64,000 nt of DNA, taken from contig CM056733.1 of the NCBI GenBank assembly GCA_029844215.1, positions 46,451,142 to 46,515,141 on the forward strand. The letters run 5' to 3'. The notes beneath the pieces are model-generated. The model was given only the letters and a program-made list of their open reading frames with translations. It was not told the origin of the DNA and searched no databases. Source of the stretch: Przewalskia tangutica. Lineage: Eukaryota; Streptophyta; Magnoliopsida; Solanales; Solanaceae. Positions within the stretch are counted from its first letter, which is position 1; each line of letters begins with the position of its first letter. Below, piece after piece: positions 37,919 through 49,429 of this stretch. Both the position numbers and the translations under genes were made by a program.

Positions 37919-38450
37919 ATGCCTCCGCGCAAGGCAACCAGAGCCCAGAAGGGCAAGGCAGCCGAGGGTGCTGCTAGTGAGATACAGAGGAGTACGAGGG
38001 CGCAGGCCCGGTCAGTGCCTGAGATTATGCTTCAGACGGCGGGTTTTGCGACGCCGCCAGCCCCAGCAGAGTTTAGAGCCGCAGCAGTGGCTGCTGAGAC
38101 CACCGTACCTGAGCCTCCAGTCCCACAGCCTGGAGCAGATGAGATGGGGTACAAGGAGATGGCCGATTCTTGGCCGCCGTGGTCGTGGCAGATATGAGGA
38201 TAGGCCGATGCAGCAGCCTGGGATTCGAGAGCACCAGTGGTACACCCCCGAGCAGATAGTTTGAGGCTACGGGACTTTCTGAGTTGTAGCCCGCCAGAGT
38301 TTTATGGGTCGAGGCCTGAGGATGATCCGCAGGAGTTCATCCGACAGTTACAGCGGGTCATGAGAGTGATCAAGGCTTCGGAGACCGAGTCAGTGGTCTT
38401 AGGTTCGCATCGGCTGCGTGATACCGCAGTCGACTGGTTTGATTCGTGGG
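37919..38450 (+). pseudogene. C1 gag, N-terminal part
   Basis: The ATG at 37919 follows a pyrimidine-rich stretch ending accag/tt and starts Met-Pro-Pro-Arg-Lys-Ala-Thr-Arg-Ala-Gln-Lys-Gly-Lys. The first frame stays open for 92 codons. A frameshift near 38190 moves the reading to the frame with Leu-Arg-Asp-Phe-Leu and Pro-Pro-Glu-Phe-Tyr-Gly-Ser, up to Asp-Thr-Ala-Val-Asp-Trp-Phe-Asp-Ser-Trp at 38421-38449. C2 is inserted right after this Trp. Removing C2 with one GTGGG copy keeps the frame, so gag was readable across this point when C2 landed. Confidence 0.88.
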
Positions 38451-39079
38451 TGTCACGACCCGATCCCGGGCCCGTGACTGGTGCCTTACCCCGGGCACCC
38501 TAGTGATACAACATCAGAGAAAACTAGCGGAAATAAAAACTTAAACATAAACATGAGACAAGATAATGAAACAGGCCAACCGAACGGTTACCTTCCAATA
38601 AAAATATATATAAACAACTCTTTTTTTTTAAAACGAACAGTTTAATCCTTTTACAAAACCCTGCCCACACAGTGCTACAGACCTCTAAGAGTTTATACAA
38701 CAACTATGACGGACAGGCCCGCCATACCCTCGAATGTACAAGAACCCATGCACTGTGGTAACATACCAACAGATAAGCCTCAAGGGACTGAGCTTCCCAA
38801 AACGCTGAAATGAGATCCTAAACGCGGATCGATAGATGTACTCCTACCGCGGATGAACGCAGCCGAAGGAGGTCAAGACAACAGTACCAAGTATGTGAAA
38901 TCAGAAATATCAGAATGAAATCATAATAGTCTATAAAAGCAGGAGATGTATGATAACCAAACTACAAGATACACACATACGATTATATCAATTCGTGGTC
39001 TCATGCCCACAACATCAATCCCGCCCGTGAGTACCTTTCCTCACTACCGGCGATATGATATGATAACAACAAGACAAAG

Positions 39080-39410
39080 AATCCAAATGGAGCATACCTG
39101 CGCTACGCATCGTGTCGAGATGTCCAAAGGGAACAAATAAGACAACATTCCAAATGGAAGCATACCCGCAGCGCTACGATCGTGTCGATGTCCAAAGGGA
39201 AACAATAAGACAGCATTCCAAATGGAAGCATACCCGTGCGCTACGCATCGTGTCAGTATGTCCAAAGGGAACAAATAAGACAACATTCCAAATGGAAGCA
39301 TACCCGTGCGCTACGCATCGTGTCAGAATGTCCAAAGGGAAACAATAAGACAACAAGGCGGTAATCAAAGTGGAAGCATACCCGCAGCGCTCACGATCGT
39401 GTCGGTATGT
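39080..39410. repeat. 70-bp minisatellite in C2 3' LTR
   Basis: About five units with gcgctacgcatcgtgtc and ccaaagggaaacaataagac. The sister is at 44800-45140. Confidence 0.9.
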
Positions 39411-39844
39411 CCAAAGCGATTAACAAAAGTAACACTATCAACAGAACGCACTGCGGAATTTATCCGCCACCGCCGGTCACGTCCAAGTAAGTTCTCAACA
39501 AGTCAACCGATCCTCCATCGAGACGCCAGAGTATAGAAACACAATTCTTGCACAACAAAGGCTATCACAACAAGCATAAGCAAGTTTCACAACAACAAGC
39601 ATAGCAAGTTTATACACAACTCAAGTACTTCCATTTTATGCCCAAGTTCGGTTTTAACCTAAAGTACTACGTACGTTAAATTCCTTTTAAAGAGATTTAT
39701 TCCTTTTATAAAAGTCACCCAATACCCGTAGTATAAAAATAGAGTGACTTATATCTTTTAAGTAAACCAAAACAACTTCCATACTTTCTTTTTTAAAGTC
39801 AAGTTACCACATTAAAACCAATGATAAAACCTTTCTTTTGTTTT

Positions 39845-39894
39845 CATAAGGTCGTTATAACCAACTTCCCATAAAGCTGTTATAACACCTTATG
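39845..39894. promoter_or_regulatory. GTTATAAC dyad in C2 3' LTR
   Basis: The left arm cataaggtcGTTATAAC and right arm GTTATAACaccttatg flank an 18-bp spacer. The sister is at 45587-45636. Confidence 0.6.
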
Positions 39895-42081
39895 CTTTAA
39901 ACCATTTTAAGACAACACAATGCCTTTCTTTTCCCTAAGGTTCCAGTTTGCCTAATTTCAAATACACAAGTCTCTTTTTTTGAAAAGTTCATAGTTCAAT
40001 GTCTTAATCTCTTTTAAAACAATTGAGTAACATATGCCTTAAAGTAGTAGGTTATTCTTGTTCATAATCAATCTTATTAGCAGCCATGATCTAGAAATGT
40101 AATATCATTTTGTCTCATCTTAGCTTCTATGCAGATGGAGGTTTCTACCGGTTTTAATAATACTTAATTATTCAACACATTTTCCTTTATTAACGCTGCA
40201 GTGGTTTGTCGATACACATTCTCGATTTCAAATCAAGAAACATTAGTCCTTCCAAAAACCAAGTACTCATTACTCACGAATGAGGTTTCACACAAACATC
40301 CATATTAAGTCAAGTCTCTTATCCTTTAAGAATAAGTCTCTTAACTTTTAACCCATTAAACCATTCTTTTTATCTCTCTTAAGGCGTTACACCTAACTTC
40401 TCATAAAGCTGTATAACTCTTATGTTTTCAAACCAAGTACACACTTCTTTCAAAAAGGTTTCTTAATCTTTTAGAATACTCCAAGGTTCTTTTACATCCA
40501 ATGTTATAAGTCAAATCGCTTATCTTTTAAAACCACAAAGCATTTCTCATTTACATAGAGTCGTTATAACCAACTTCCCATAAAGCCGTTATAACACTTT
40601 ATGTTTAAAGACAATCAAATACATTTAACACACGTACGCCTACCGTACTACATAGTTATACACATATCATGCTAGAACAGATAGGAAGAGGTTCACATAC
40701 CTCGCGACGAGTATCGACTAATAGCAAAACGCTCAAGTACCTCAAACCGCTCGCTACACTCTCACCAAGCAGATTACTCCACACGTAGTAATACAACCTA
40801 TAGAGGCCACAAAGCGCCTATTAATATCTTTAGATCTCAATGTAGAATATTCTACATAAAATTCGCAAAGACTCTCCCCGCACACAACAGAAATCTCCTC
40901 CTCTATCGAGGCCGGCTACCAAGCCAACGGGGTTAACACGCCTAACCTGACGCGTGTACAATTCTACTACACAAGAATGCTACACAAGTCTCATCGTAAT
41001 ACAGTCCTATGTAATTACAGTTCAGTTCACTTCTTAAAATTCAGGCTTAAGTCGCAAGACATTGCCGTAAGTATTATTCAGGCTTAAGTCAAAAGACATT
41101 GCCGCACAATTATAATGTTCAGTTCTATATATAGTATACTTCAACTATATATTCCTACAACATGTAATTTCCAATTACAATAGAAGGTCAAGAGTGTTTA
41201 CCTCGATAAGCCCAAAATTATCCGAGTTTATATGTCGATCCTGAGCAAGGTTTAGCTCCTACTCCGTGCGCTCCGACCCGCTCCAACCAACCCTTAGAAG
41301 TTCTAACCAACTTCTACTTATAACTTCAACTACGGGTGAAGATTTACTTAGGGTTTCGTTTTTGTGACTGAGGGAAGTATAATAGTATTTCTGGGCTTTT
41401 GTACAAGTGTAACTTTGGGAATACTACAAGGTATTTGGGCCAAGGTATTTGGACATTATAACACTACTAGGAGAGTATTTCTATACCACAAAAGGGGGGT
41501 ATTTATACGAGACAACAAGGCTGTGGGTACCCTCGGCTAGGGCACCACAAAGGGGAGGAGGCCCTCGGCCAAGACTCTCAAAGGAGGGGAGAGTGGACGA
41601 ACTCAACACTAAAGGGGAGGGATTTTAACACTTAGAAAAGACTTTGATGAAGAAAGTTCATCACTTAGAGGTATTTATAGGTCAAGTGAAGGCCAACCAA
41701 TGGCCAAGATGAAGACAAGTGCATAGCAAGTGTAAGGCCAAGATTAAGCCATGTGCAACCTTATCCATCTACCCAAAATATCCTACCAACTCCTTGACCA
41801 CCAATTCAACACAAAAACGTGCCACACTCCCATTCTCGCCCGCCAACCTTCACCAATTAGAGGGTGACAAGTGTCGCCTCTTGTTGGTCCAAAATGTTAC
41901 GCCTCTCTAAAAATCCGCAAAAATTATAAATGACATAGCGGAAATTCCCTACGAAAGTCGTGGAAAACGTTTCGCAAAAACGACTCTAACCGTGTTGTGC
42001 ACAAAAGAATTCGGCCAGCCTAAAGAAGTTCGAAAATTTCTCGTCGTCCCCACGCGTACATACTGGAAATACGGTATAACA

Positions 42082-42805
42082 TTCTCCTCTCTTAGAAACA
42101 TTCGTCCCGAATGTTCCTTCTAAGTCTCAAAACAAGCGTCGCCAAGATAGTCTTCACTACTATACTTACGAGAATCAAACATGCCACACCGCCACAAAAT
42201 AACATGCGCAAGAAACCCAAATCCACGCCAACGAGGAACCACCTCGCTTAGCACAAAAGTCCCCACCAAGGTCTAAAATATACTCCTTCGCACTACATTT
42301 CACAAAAGAAACGATCACACGCTCACTTCTCCCCTATCTCGACGCATCTTCTAACACTCGAGCTCTTTCTAGTATCCGCACCACACTTCCACAATGTTTC
42401 GTTTCCAACCCTTGGAGTTACTACTCCAAACTTGGTCATCTTACTACCCTCGATTTCTAAGGCCATTCTCGGCCTTCACGAACCGATTCTCGTCGAACAT
42501 ATCTATGAACTCACACGATGGTCATCTAAACTGGGCCTAGCACCCTCGTGACCGCCACCGGGCGACCACCTGAGCTGACCCTTCCTCGAACGGACGCGTT
42601 GGCCCGCAACATGGCCCCAACCCACCCATCAGAGCGCCAACTTCCGCCTCCTCGACACGGAACACATCATGGAAGCTACCACTTCCATCTCACACTAACC
42701 AGATTTTTAAATCACACTATAGCACAAAGCTATCCGAACATAACACTTAACACATCATTAACATCAATACATACAAGTATCTACTGTGGTTAAGGATATA
42801 CCAAA
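42082..42805 (-). mobile_element. C2 3' noncoding interior
   Basis: The polypurine tract (ttctcctctctt on plus) is followed by AACATTCG-TCC-CGAATGTT near 42098-42116 and the shared post-gag block. No gene is seen. Confidence 0.75.
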
Positions 42806-43972
42806 CTAGGCGATTCGAGGACCGCTTAAAATCGAACTTCCACCGCGACTTACCGTACACCGCGTGTATGAACATCCCGCTCGACTATGGGAGGTGAAGA
42901 ACCCGCAACCGATCCCGTAGTCTGCGGCTATCCTACCAAGCTACCCCTGTGCTCGGACAATTTCTCCCAAATGGCCTGGGCCGCATGTAAAACAAACTCC
43001 CGGACTAGCACGACATTCCCCATCGCGAGTCTACCACACGGCCACAACGAGGTATGGGTGGCTTCACCGTTAACACCCCGCTCTCCCGAAAATATGAACC
43101 TCGAGCCCCGACCGCTTCCCAAAACTCGGACGCTCAAGATTGTAGAGACCACTCAGATCGGGCGAGGCACATAACTAGTTCACTGGCCGAGGCGGTTCGC
43201 TCAAAATCACCAAAGGATCTCGCAGCTCGCCCTTTTCGCCGATTTCGTCATTCCGCCGATTTCTCCGCCTCCGCCTCCAAGTGCATAAGCTCAGATGCGG
43301 CAATGTCCATGCCCTGAAGAGCTACACGAACAACTCTGCTAGGTAGTCATCGAGCCCTCAGAACATATCGGTGCACTCGATCCTCCATACTAGCTACTAA
43401 TGCGGGACGCACGCCAATGAGTCGAACTCCACATTGTACCCGACCAGACGCCCGCCCCGCCGCAACCCCAAAAATCTGCCCGAGCCCTCTCATCTCGCGA
43501 GGCAAGAAATGTGCAAGAAAGGCCTCTCGAGAACTCGTCCCATAAAGCCGGAAGTGCATGCTCTCCCGACGCTTCCCACGAATCAAACGATCGCGGTATC
43601 ACGCAACGATGCGAACCTAGGACCACCGACTCGGTCTCCGATGCTTGATCACTCATGATCCACGCATCGCCGGATGAACTCCTGCGGATCATCCTCGTGC
43701 CTCGACCCATAAAACTCGCGTTACACTCGTAAAATCCCGTAATCTCAAATCGTCGCCGGGGTGAACTACGGTGCTCATCGACTGGAATCGCTACGCCCAG
43801 CTTATCTCAAGTTCGCCACAACCCCGCCGTTAATCGCCATCTCTTGTAACCCATGTCCTGCGCCTCACTGTAGGATCGAGGCTCGTGTATCGCGGTCTTC
43901 AGAGATCGCCGCTCTACTCGTATCTTCCTTCGCCGCTTTGCCCTTCTGGGCCCGGTTGCCTTGCGGAGGCAT
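42806..43972 (-). pseudogene. C2 gag (frameshifted)
   Basis: On the minus strand, ATG 43972 opens Met-Pro-Pro and the Gln-Lys-Gly-Lys motif follows. The capsid core is visible in pieces: Ser-Glu-Thr-Glu-Ser-Val-Val-Leu-Gly-Ser-His near 43630, and His-Ala-Leu-Pro-Ala-Leu-Trp-Asp-Glu-Phe near 43550. At least three frameshifts separate these pieces. The end near 42806 is placed by homology to the C1 stop. No pol is present. Confidence 0.75.
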
Positions 43973-44157
43973 AATCGTAAAAACGAGATACGTCGAGGGG
44001 TCCAACTTACAACATTTCTACGGCACGATCTCGTAATGAGAAGAATGGAAACCAATCCTAAATGTCCTATAGCCTCTCGATTATAGATGTGGTGCACAAC
44101 ACACCGATAATCAAGACTTACTAGACACGGTCTGTAGACACTTTCCGAGGACTAATC

Positions 44158-44169
44158 GCTTCGATACCA
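44158..44169 (-). other. C2 primer binding site, altered
   Basis: On the minus strand it reads tggtatcgaagc, against TGGTATCAGAGC expected. The change again falls on the CAG. Confidence 0.75.
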
Positions 44170-44173
44170 CTTT

Positions 44174-47100
44174 TGTCACGACCGATCCTGCCCGTGATCG
44201 TGCCTTACCCCGGGCACCCTAGTGATACAACATCAGAGAAAACCAGCGGAAATAAAAACTTAAACATAAACATGAGACAAGATAATGAAACAGGCCAACC
44301 GAACGGTTACCTTCCAATAAAAATATATATAAACAACTCTTTTTTTTTAAAACGAACAGTTTAATCCTTTTACAAAACCTTGCCCACACAAAGGACATGC
44401 ACTTAAGAGTTTATACAACAACTATGACGACGTGGCCCCGCCATACCCCCGAATGTACAAGAACCTGCACTGTGGTAACATACCAACAGATAAGCCTCCG
44501 AAGGACTGAGCTTCCCAAAACGCTGAAATGAGATCCTAAACGCGGATCGGCAATGACGATTCTACTGCGGCATGAACGCAGCCCCAAGGAGGTCGATAAC
44601 AGTACCAAGTATGTGAAATCAGAAATATCAGAATGAAATCATAATAGTCTATAAAAGCAGGAGACAGGTATGATAACCAAACTACAGTACACACACATAA
44701 CAGTTATATCAATTCAGGGTCTCATGCCCACAACATCAATCCTGCCCGTGGAGTACCTTCCTCACTGCCGGCAGTCTATGATATGATAACAACAAGACAA
44801 CAATCCAAATGGGAGCATACCCGTGCGCTACGCATCGTGTCAGTATGTCCAAAGGGAACAAATAAGACAACATTCCAAATGGAAGCATACCCGTGCGCTA
44901 CGCATCGTGTCAGCATGTCCAAAGGGAAACAATAAGACAAAGATTCCAAATGGAAGCATACCCGCGGCGCTACGATCGTGTCGATGTCCAAGGGAACAAA
45001 TAAGACAACATTCCAAATGGTAGCATACCCGTGCGCTACGCATCGTGTCAGTATGTCCAAAGGGAAACAATAAGACAACAAGGCGGTAATCAAAGTGGAA
45101 GCATACCCGTGCGCTACGCATCGTGTCAGTATGTCCAAAGCGATTAACAAAAGTAACACTATCAACAGGAACGTACCCGTGGAATTTATCCGTCACTGCC
45201 GGTCACGCCCAAGTAAGTTCTCAACAAGTCAACCGATCCTCCATCGAGAGACGCGGTAGTATAGAAACACAATTCTTGCACAACAAAGGCTATCACAACA
45301 AGCATAAGCAAGTTTCACAACAACAAGCATAGGCAAGTTTATACACAACTCGAAGTACTTCCATTTTATGCCCAAGTTCGGTCTTTAACCCTAAAGTACT
45401 ACGTACGTTAAATTCCTTTTAAAGAGATTTATTCCTTTTATAAAAGTCACCCGATACCCGTAGTATAAAAATAGAGTGACTTATATCTTTTAAGTAAACC
45501 AAAACAACTTCCATACTTTCTTTGTTAAAGTCAAGTTACCACATTAAAACCAATGATAAAACCTTTCTTTTGTTTTCATAAGGTCGTTATAACCAACTTC
45601 CCATAAAGCCGTTATAACACCTTATGCTTTAAACCATTTTAAGACAACACAATGCCTTTCTTTTCCCTAAGGTTCCAGTTTGCCTAATTTCAAATACACA
45701 AGTCTCTTTTTTGAAAAGTTCATAGTTCAATGTCTTAATCTCTTTTAAAACAATTGAGTAACATATGCCTTAAAGTAGTAGGTTATTCTTGTTCATAATC
45801 AATCTTATTAGCAGCCATGATCTAGAAATGTAATATCATTTTGTCTCATCTTAGCTTCTATGCAGATGGAGGTTTCTACTGGTTTTAATAATACTTAATT
45901 ATTCAATACATTTTCCTTTATTAACGCTGCAGTGGTTTGTCGATACACATTCTGATTTCCGAAATCAGTAAAACATTATTCCTTCCAAAAACCAAGTACT
46001 CATTACTCACGAATGAGGTTTCACACAAACATCCATATTAAGTCAAGTCTCTTATCCTTTAAGAATAAGTCTCTTAACTTTTAACCCATTAAACCATTCT
46101 TTTTTATCTCTCCTAAGGCGTTACACCTAACTTCTCATAAAGCTGGTATAACTCTTATGTTTTCAAACCAAGTACACACTTCTTTCAAAAAAGGTTTCTT
46201 AATCTTTTAGAATACTCCAAGGTTCTTTTACATCCAGTCGGTTATAAGTCAAATCAGTTATCTTTTAAAAACCACAAAGCATTTCTCATTTACATAGAGC
46301 TGTTATAACCAACTTCCCATAAAGCCGTTATAACACTTTATGTTTAAAGACAATCAAATACATTTAACACACGACGCTCACCGTCTACATAGTTATACAC
46401 ATATCATGCTAGAACAGATAGGAAGAGGTTCACATACCTCGCGACAGTATCGACTAATAGCAAAACGCTCCAAGTACCTCAAACCGTCACACTCTCCAAG
46501 CAGATTACTCCACACGTAGTACTACACCCTATAGACGCCACAAAGCGCCTATTAATATCTTTAGATACCAATGGAGAATATTCTACAGAAAATTCGGCAA
46601 AGACTCCCCTCCCCGCAACATGGCGTAAATCTCTCCTCTATCGAGGCCGCTACCAAGCCAACCGAGGGGTTAACACGCCTAACCGGACGTGTACAATTCT
46701 ACTACACAAGAATGCTACACAAGTCTACCGTAATACACCCTATGTAATTACTGCTCGGTTCTCTTCTTTAAATTCAGGCTTAAGTCGCAAGACATTGCCG
46801 TAAGTATTATTCAGGCTTAAGTCAAAAGACATTGCCGCACAATTATAATGTTCAGTTCTATATATAGTATACTTCAACTATATATATTCCTACAACATGT
46901 AATTTCCAATTACAATAGAAGGTCAAGAGTGTTTACCTCGATAAGCCCAAAAATTATCTGAGTTTATATGTCGATCCTGAGCAAGCTTTAGCTCCTACTC
47001 CGTGCGCTCCGACCCGCTCCAACCAACCCTTAGAAGTTCTAACCAACTTCTACTTATAACTTCAACTACGGGTGAAGATTTACTTAGGGTTTCGTTTTGT

Positions 47101-47830
47101 GATCGAGGAAGTATAATAGTATTTTCTCGGCTTTTGTACAAGTGTAACTTTGGGAATACTACAAGGTATTTGGGCCAAGGTATTTGGACATTATAACACT
47201 ACTAGAGAGTATTTCTATACCACAAAAGGGGTATTTATACGAGACAACAAGGCAGTGGGGTACCTCGGCTAGGGCACCACAAAGGGAGGGGAGGCCTCGC
47301 CAAGACTCTCAAAGGAGGGGAGAGTTGGACGAACTCAACACTAAAGGGGAGGGATTTTAACACTTAGAAAAGACTTTGATGAAGAAAGTTCATCACTTAG
47401 AGGGTATTTATAGGTCAAGTGAAGGCCAACCAATGGCCAAGATGAAGACAAGTGCATAGCAAGTGTAAGGCCAAGATTAAGCCATGTGCAACCTTATCCA
47501 TCTACCCAAAATATCCTACCAACTCCTTGACCACCAATTCAACACAAAAAACGTGCCACACTCCCCATTCTCGTCCGCCAACCTTCACCAATTAGAGGGT
47601 GACAAGTGTCGCCCTCTTGTTGGTCCAAAATGTTACGTCTCTCGGAAAAATCCGCAAAAATTATGAATGACATAGCCGGAAATTCCCCTACGAAAGCTGT
47701 GAAAATGTTTCGTCGAAAAACGACTCTAACCGGGTGTTGTGCACAAAAAGAATTCGGCCAAGCCTAAAGAAGTTCGAAAATTTCTACGTACGTCCCCCAC
47801 GTACATACTCTGGAAATACGGGGTATAACA
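44174..47830 (-). repeat. C2 5' LTR (3657 bp)
   Basis: This is the sister of 38451-42081. The TATA box is at 47405-47412 (minus), the 70-bp minisatellite at 44800-45140 and the dyad at 45587-45636. The edge ggggtataaca ends at 47830 and GTGGG follows. Confidence 0.92.
44800..45140. repeat. 70-bp minisatellite in C2 5' LTR
   Basis: About five units, more regular than in the sister. Most read cccgtgcgctacgcatcgtg in full. Confidence 0.92.
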
Positions 47831-47835
47831 GTGGG

Positions 47836-48595
47836 AGTTGTCCCGGGGAGAGCATGCGCTTCCAGCAGTATGGGACGAGTTCTCAGAGGCATTCCTCACT
47901 CACTTCTTGCCTCCGCAGATGAGGAGGGCACGGGCCGACAGATTTATGATGCTGAGACAGAGTGGGCGTACGGTTCGGGAGTACAACGTGGAGTTTGACT
48001 CGTTGGCTCGGTATGTCCCCGCTTTAGTGACAACCATGGAGGATAGAGTGCACCGCTACGTCACCGGGCTAGATGATTACTTGACAGAGGCTTGTTCGAG
48101 TGTAGCTCTTCAGCCGGGCATGGACATTGCCCGCATGCAGGCTCATGCACTGGGATGTGAGGCACGGAGAGGTCGACGGAATGACCAAGATCAGCAGAAG
48201 AGGGCCAGAACAACAGGGTCCTTTGGTGACTTTCGAGGCGGACCGCCTCAACAGCATACTAGTTTTGTACCTCCGCCAGTGCAGAGTGGTCCTCCACAAC
48301 CTTCAGAGCATCCAGAGTATTCGGGAGCAGGTCAGGGCTCCAAGGGTTCAGGTTTCCAGGAAAGTAAGGGTGTTGGCGGTCACACCCTACCCGGTGTGGT
48401 CGATGGTAGACCGCATTTCGGGAGTGTCGTGGTGCCAAGGAGCTTGTTATTTTGTGGCGTGAGGCCATTTTGTGAGGAATCGTCCGACCAAGGGTAGCAC
48501 GGATGTTACGACTCAGCCTTCAGGATCAGTGGCTGGTTCATCACCTTCACTAGCTATGCGCCCTGCAGGGCAGGACTGTGATTAGAAAAGCGGTA
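47836..48595 (+). pseudogene. C1 gag, C-terminal part
   Basis: This is the gag continuation after C2, with the best-preserved capsid core in the window. It contains Trp-Asp-Glu-Phe-Ser-Glu-Ala-Phe-Leu-Thr-His-Phe-Leu-Pro-Pro (about 47868-47912), Val-Arg-Glu-Tyr-Asn-Val-Glu-Phe-Asp-Ser-Leu-Ala-Arg-Tyr (about 47973-48014) and Met-Asp-Ile-Ala-Arg near 48120. A Gly/Pro/Gln-rich linker follows. The CCHC knuckle near 48437-48480 is damaged: one base is missing inside it and the last Cys reads Arg. A stop at 48593-48595 ends gag, and no protease or reverse transcriptase follows. The reading is open 47838-48497 in one frame. Confidence 0.88.
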
Positions 48596-49429
48596 GAGAC
48601 AGGTATATCCTTAACCCTCTAGAGTTTTGTATGCTGATGTGTTTAGTGTTATGTTCGGATAGCTTTGTGCTAAAATGTGATTTAGAAAATCGTTAGTGTA
48701 GAAGGTAAGCTGGGGCATGGTAAGTGTGAACCTTAGACTATTTCACGATTGAGACCTTAGAGGTAAAGTCGTCTTGAGTAAAAGATTTATTTCATGTTTG
48801 ACCCTTATCAGAGTAAGTAGTACGTGGGAATTATTTGTGTGATAAGTCCATGGGTAGTGTGAGATGGAAGTGGTAGCTTTCATGACTTGATTAGGTAAGA
48901 TTGTTCCGTTTCGAGGAGCAAGAGTTGGCGCGACGGAGGGTCGGGTTGAGGGCGTTTTGCGGGTCAACCCGAGTCTTGGGTGGTCGATTCGGGTGGTCCC
49001 GCGGTGGTAGGTCACGAGGTGCTAGGCCCGATTTAGGTGACCATCGTATGAGTTCGTGGATATGTTCGACTGAGCGGTTCGTGAAGGCCGGGAATGGCCT
49101 TAAAGAAGATTGAGGTTAGTAAGATGACCAAGTTTGGAGGTAGTGACTCCACAGTTTTGAGAACTGAAGCGATGACTGAAGTATGGCACGTCCTGAGTGA
49201 CACTAGAACCTCAGGGACCGCATGCAGTTCGGTACCATTTGTTGGGTCGCCGGAGTGACACTAGAACCTCGCGGCAAAGTGACAAAAGTGGTATCGCACG
49301 ACGAGTAAGGAAGGAAGAGAACGTGTGTTATTTCGTGGCCAAGCTGTGGCGTTGGCAACTTGTTAGAGGAATTTCATCGATATCCGTCTTGAGAAGGAAC
49401 ATTCGGGACGAATGTTTCTAAGAGGAGAA
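48596..49429 (+). mobile_element. C1 3' noncoding interior with polypurine tract
   Basis: This is the shared post-gag block. At the end lie the hairpin AACATTCG-GGA-CGAATGTT (about 49399-49417) and the polypurine tract aagaggagaa (49420-49429) abutting the 3' LTR. The small ORFs are not conserved. Confidence 0.78.

Larger units (their letters stand above)
38451..42081 (-). repeat. C2 3' LTR (3631 bp)
   Basis: The edges are tgtcacgacc at 38451 and ggtataaca ending at 42081. It holds a 70-bp minisatellite (39080-39410), two dyads (39845-39894 and near 40555-40606), a TATA box at 41672-41679 (minus) and a gggtgacaagtgtcgcc box near 41862. Confidence 0.92.
38451..47830 (-). mobile_element. Element C2: complete gag-only LTR retrotransposon
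   Basis: C2 lies on the minus strand: 3' LTR 38451-42081, interior 42082-44173, 5' LTR 44174-47830. The exact target duplication is GTGGG at 38446-38450 and 47831-47835. Total 9380 bp, interior about 2.1 kb, one gag, no pol. The LTR edges (ggtataaca, tgtcacgacc) are close to those of C1, but the central minisatellite is the 70-bp type of B1, so the LTR looks like a mosaic. Confidence 0.94.
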
